NCBI GenBank assembly: GCA_008360975.2
Contig: CM039182.1
Coordinates: 149,300,656 to 149,364,655, forward strand
Direction of reading: 5' to 3'
Source: Lichenostomus cassidix
Taxonomy: Eukaryota; Chordata; Aves; Passeriformes; Meliphagidae
Length of the DNA stretch: 64,000 nucleotides
Position numbers and translations under genes: made by a program. Below are positions 60,266 through 64,000 of the stretch, piece by piece. A model generated the notes under the pieces. The model was not told where the DNA came from, ran no database searches, and worked only from the letters and a program-made list of their open reading frames with translations. Each line of letters begins with the position of its first letter. The stretch's first letter is position 1.

Positions 60266-62280
60266 CAGAAAAAGCCTGCCAGTTCCCTTGTATTGCCCAG
60301 GACAACCCAGTTCCACCTTCTTGCTGAGCCACACCATCACTGCTCTGGTTATAAAGATGCTTTTTCTCCTGGACATCCCAGAGCTCCCTTTCCTTCACCC
60401 TGTTTCTTTAGGAAAGAAAACAAGCAGCAGAGACTGAGACCTGGGAATTTGTGACTTCATATGCCATTCTCTTCTGCTCCAGGAAAAAAAACCAGTAGGA
60501 GGATTATGATGAGGAGCAAGTAAGAGGTGCATTTAGGTCTGGATTTCAAGGATTTCAGCCATCACAGGCTCACTATCCCTGTTTATTGCACAGTATGACT
60601 AAGAGGAGTTAAAACCCAGGTGATTCCACCAGGAAAAAGAAATACAGCATCAGGCACTTCAGCAGATCCAAAACTCAGCTCATCCTACCAGTGCCCACAA
60701 GGACACTGTAATTCCAGATCTCATCTGCTCCCCAAAAGGGGAAGTTTTCCCTCTTCCTGAGGTGTTTACAATGGGCAAACCACCTCAGCTCCCCAACTGG
60801 TGCTGCGAGTCTTCCCCAGTCTGCTCCACCTATGCTATGCACTCCATCATCTGCCTGGTACTGGGATGGGAACACATGTTTCTAACATCCCAAACAAATG
60901 CACCAGCTCTATTATTATACTTTGGGCTTTCTCGGTAGGCTTTTTACTTTGCCTATTTTCAGCATTCAACCACGGGACAAAATTATTTCTGCCTGCACTG
61001 AGAGAGGAAATGCTCCTTTACTGTTTAGGTGAGATTAATTTCAGGATTGCAGCCAGACTGAGGAAATTGGTGGCAGAAATCTTTCATAGTTGGATAATGA
61101 GGTTGTGGCTTTATGAGTAATTCTCCTGAGTTATGTGCCCAGCACCTTGGGTGTGGGTGACACATTCTTTCCTTCCCTCCCTTTTTGAATGGGAAATGTC
61201 ATCCAAGCACACAAACACAATATTTATTTTAAAAAAAAATAGCAGCAACACAATTCGTGAGGTGGAGGCACAGATTGCATCTCACTTGTACAAGGTCCAA
61301 TCAACTGCTGTCTAGAGGAAATTCCCTGCTGGGTTCTCCAGGAATGTCCCCAGACTCCATCACAACCACGATGCACCCAATATCCCCAAAATCTAAAGAG
61401 CCTCTGGGGTGAAAACCCAGATAGTACCAAGACAAATCAATAAAAACACTCCCCTGTACACCTCTGCTGTACCAATATTTTTGATATGGAGAGATGAATC
61501 CAGGCTTCCTCATTCCCTGTGCTGAGCCATCTCTCATCCATATCCATTCCTGATGCCACTTTCCTCCTCCCAGCCCAAAATGGCATCATTGGATTGCAAC
61601 CAACTCTCCCTTTTTGAGCAAGCAAAGGCTTTCATAATGAGATTACTTGAAGTTTTAATGCTTTCAAAGCTCAGCTGCAAGGAAACCAGAGAGGAGAAAG
61701 AGCAGCCTTTTTGTGGAGATGTCTCTGCTCCAGCTCACCTTCCAACGCTCAGCTGCCTTTTTGGGAATTCTCCATGCCTTCCTCTTTGCCCACACGCTAG
61801 ACATGAAGATAGCTAACAACAGTTCCTGCTGGCATGGCATTGACCCTGGAGGATGAATGAGCAGATGGGACCAGTGAAAGATGGCTGAGCTGGAGAGCTG
61901 GACAACTGGAGTCCTTCCAATCCAGCCCAAAAGGCTGAGGATGCAAAGATCCTTCAGGGTCAGAACCTTTTTTCCTAGGGTTAAGACATGCAGGTGGTTA
62001 CTGACAGGCTGTGCAAACTAACTCATGTTTGCGTGGTTGGTTTTAATGCTCCCCAAATTCCTGCTTTGCTTGCTTATTCCCCAGTCAACCCACTGAATTA
62101 TTCCAGCAAAATAAGCACAATCCTGAAGAGTTTTGAAATTAATATGATGGGCTCACGAGCATCTTCCATCATGCAGAACTAAAATTAAAATGTACACCCG
62201 CCCTCGCCTCACTCCCTGAAATCCATCAGGCAGAAACTTCCCTGTGTCACGTCAAGAGACTCCGACAGCTGAAGGAGCTA
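60266..62280. other. Unique stretch, no recognised repeat
   Basis: Nothing assignable until a mild CpG increase near 62150-62280 (CACCCGCCCTCGCC, GTCACGTCAAG). Confidence 0.4.
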
Positions 62281-62401
62281 ATGGGAAACTGCATTTCCAG
62301 CTGCTGCCAGGTTTCAAAGCAGGATTCCAGCCCCACCACCACGTCTGCTCCAGCAGAACAGACCCTGCCTGAGACACAAGTTTCGTCCAATACAAATGGA
62401 T
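62281..62401 (+). other. Candidate first coding exon with myristoylation-type N-terminus
   Basis: ATG at 62281 opens MGNCISSCCQVSKQDSS and continues for 40 codons to a GTGAGA donor after 62401. If unspliced the frame runs to 81 codons. Gly2 with Ser6 fits the N-myristoylation pattern, and Cys4, Cys8 and Cys9 would be typical palmitoylation sites, so the product would sit on membranes. The rest is Ser/Thr/Pro-rich and looks disordered. Seven or so CpGs and a CACGTCA motif lie just upstream and within. The Kozak context is mixed (C at -3, G at +4). I recognise no family, and a chance frame is quite possible. Confidence 0.2.
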
Positions 62402-62675
62402 GTGAGAGAATCAGAGGAATAGTGAATTCCTGGGATTTGGGAGCAGGAAAAGCAAACCTTGAGCTTTTTCCTCAGGAAAAAATTGCTGAAGGGCTCATGT
62501 GTGTTCTGGCTTTGCCATCACACTGACATGAGAGAAGTGAAAAATAGAAACCAGAAGAAAACAGACTCAATCTCTTCAAAAACTTTGGGGAACAGGTGGG
62601 AGCAAAGACAAAGTTCAGGGGCAACAACACAATGACATTTTGAGGTTGGGCATCCCTAAGGAGAAAAAGCTTCTG
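62402..62675. other. Unique stretch
   Basis: Intron-like sequence if the frame at 62281 is an exon. No other signal. Confidence 0.3.
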
Positions 62676-63112
62676 AGAATCATAGAATGATTTGGGTTGA
62701 AAGGGACCTTAAAAATCATCTTGTTCCAAGCCCCTGCCATGGACAGGAACACAAGACCAGGTTGCTCCAAGACCTGTCCAACCTGGCCTTAAACACTTCT
62801 AGTGATAGAAAATCCACAGCTTTTTTTGGACAACCTGTGCCAGGGCCTCCCCACCCTTACAGGGAAGAATTTCTTCTTAATACCTTATATAAAACTGCCC
62901 TCTTTTCAGTTTGAAGCCATTCCCTCTTGTTATATCACTCCATTCCCTTGTCCAAAGTCCCTCTCCAGCTCTCTTGGAACCCCCTGAGGCACTAGAAGGA
63001 GCTCTAGGTTTTCCCTGGAGCCTTCTCTTCTCCAGGCCAAACAACCCCAACTCTCTCAGCCTGTCTCCATCACTCCAGCCCTGTGATCAGCTCAGTGGTC
63101 TTCCATGTGAAC
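62676..63112 (-). repeat. CR1 LINE fragment
   Basis: GAGAATCATAGAATGATTTG, AGTGATAGAAAATCCACAGC, CCAAAGTCCCTCTCCAGCTC and CCAACTCTCTCAGCCTGTC. Intact apart from a short gap near 62748. Confidence 0.93.
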
Positions 63113-64000
63113 CATCTGCAGGATCATCTCCACCCTCCATGCAACACCAACAGAGAGGTTTGGGGCAAAGATGTTACTTCACCACCAGACCAGAGCAAAA
63201 CCCTGATATCTGAGCTACATCTGGTCTTAGGACTCTACAACTCCAGCTCAGATGAGCAGCTCTATTAGAGGGAACACCAGGACAGGCACTGACTCACTTA
63301 GTGAAAACCCCACTCAGCAGCAAGGCACCAGTATGGCAAGTCAAGACATTCAGAAAGTCTTGCTGCAAACCCCAACTGATTTTTCTTTTCCTCGTGCACG
63401 TGGCTGACAGTTCCTTCATGGCTCATCACACCATCAGGACCACAGCAAGGAAACTGACACCCTCTCAGACACCTTTTGGGACAGCAAACACAGCTGCCTG
63501 CACTTGATGGCTATTTTGGGGATGAAATTGAGATGCAAATTGCTGCCAAAACAACCACTATGGGGGAGCTGTTGCTTTCTCTCTTGAAATGCAGAGACAC
63601 TTTCCATTTCTTCTCTCCCCTTCCTTCTACTGATTTTACCACATTTCTTAGAGAAGGAAACAGCAATTGCATGACTCAGAGGGAGAATCATCTTCTACCC
63701 ATCACAGAAATGCTCATGAGTACACAAGTAGCTGGGTGAGACCCTCTCCTGTTCCAGGCTGTGGGCATCAGACTGGCACAGCTCTGTGATGTGTCCAGGA
63801 GAAAACACAGGCAAGAGAAGAAGCAACAGAACCAAGAGTTGAAACCTAAAATTGTAGAACTCTCCCGGCTGTGATGAACAGAAAGAGGTTTCCTCCAAGA
63901 AGCCACCAAGCCAACCATGAAGGTCCTCATCCCATGCGCAGAGAAGGTGACAGGAGGAAAAATCTACAACTTTCTGCATGGAAGAGGCTGTGGGATCAGG
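63113..64000. other. Unique stretch to window end
   Basis: No repeat and no convincing exon. Overlapping minus-strand frames at 63434-63979 are unrecognised. Confidence 0.4.

Overview
The window looks like avian nuclear DNA, probably from a songbird or related neoavian. About three dozen truncated CR1 LINE fragments, roughly 16% of the bases by my hand-read boundaries, carry the usual bird CR1 3' end that finishes in ATTCTATGATT-type repeats. I saw no Alu, L1, bacterial or phage features. Base composition is AT-leaning and CpG-poor. Open frames are short and nearly all are chance frames or repeat translations.

The only gene I recognise is TSNARE1 (t-SNARE domain-containing 1) on the minus strand. 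Its N-terminal coding exon is at 4293-4415. A phase-compatible candidate for the next exon is at 605-663. The SNARE domain and the rest of the gene must lie to the left of base 1. Everything above about 4.4 kb is therefore upstream of the TSNARE1 start codon: 5'UTR intron, promoter region or intergenic DNA. In mammals ADGRB1 lies on that side, but I see no ADGRB1 exon here.

Layout. 1-4.3 kb: TSNARE1 first coding intron with two CR1 copies and simple repeats. 4.4-12.3 kb: dense simple repeats (CAAAA-rich tract, ATTT, ATT, a GGAT array) and CR1 copies, including a reverse-transcriptase relic. 12.3-17.3 kb: mostly unique, with a local CpG-retaining patch at 13.08-13.64 kb. 17.3-25.5 kb: minus-strand CR1 copies and a 159-nt pure purine tract. 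25.5-40.1 kb: mainly plus-strand CR1 copies and a perfect (GGGAAA)11 array. 40.1-52.6 kb: sparse repeats and several exon-like segments. 52.6-64 kb: a near-perfect 44-bp-arm hairpin, more CR1 copies, and a small plus-strand frame with a myristoylation-type N-terminus.

Scattered minus-strand segments with good splice signals, open frames and mutually compatible phases are listed at low confidence. They could be exons of an unrecognised transcript or chance splice-site combinations, and sequence alone cannot decide. I found no rRNA, tRNA, CRISPR array, endogenous retrovirus or complete transposon.
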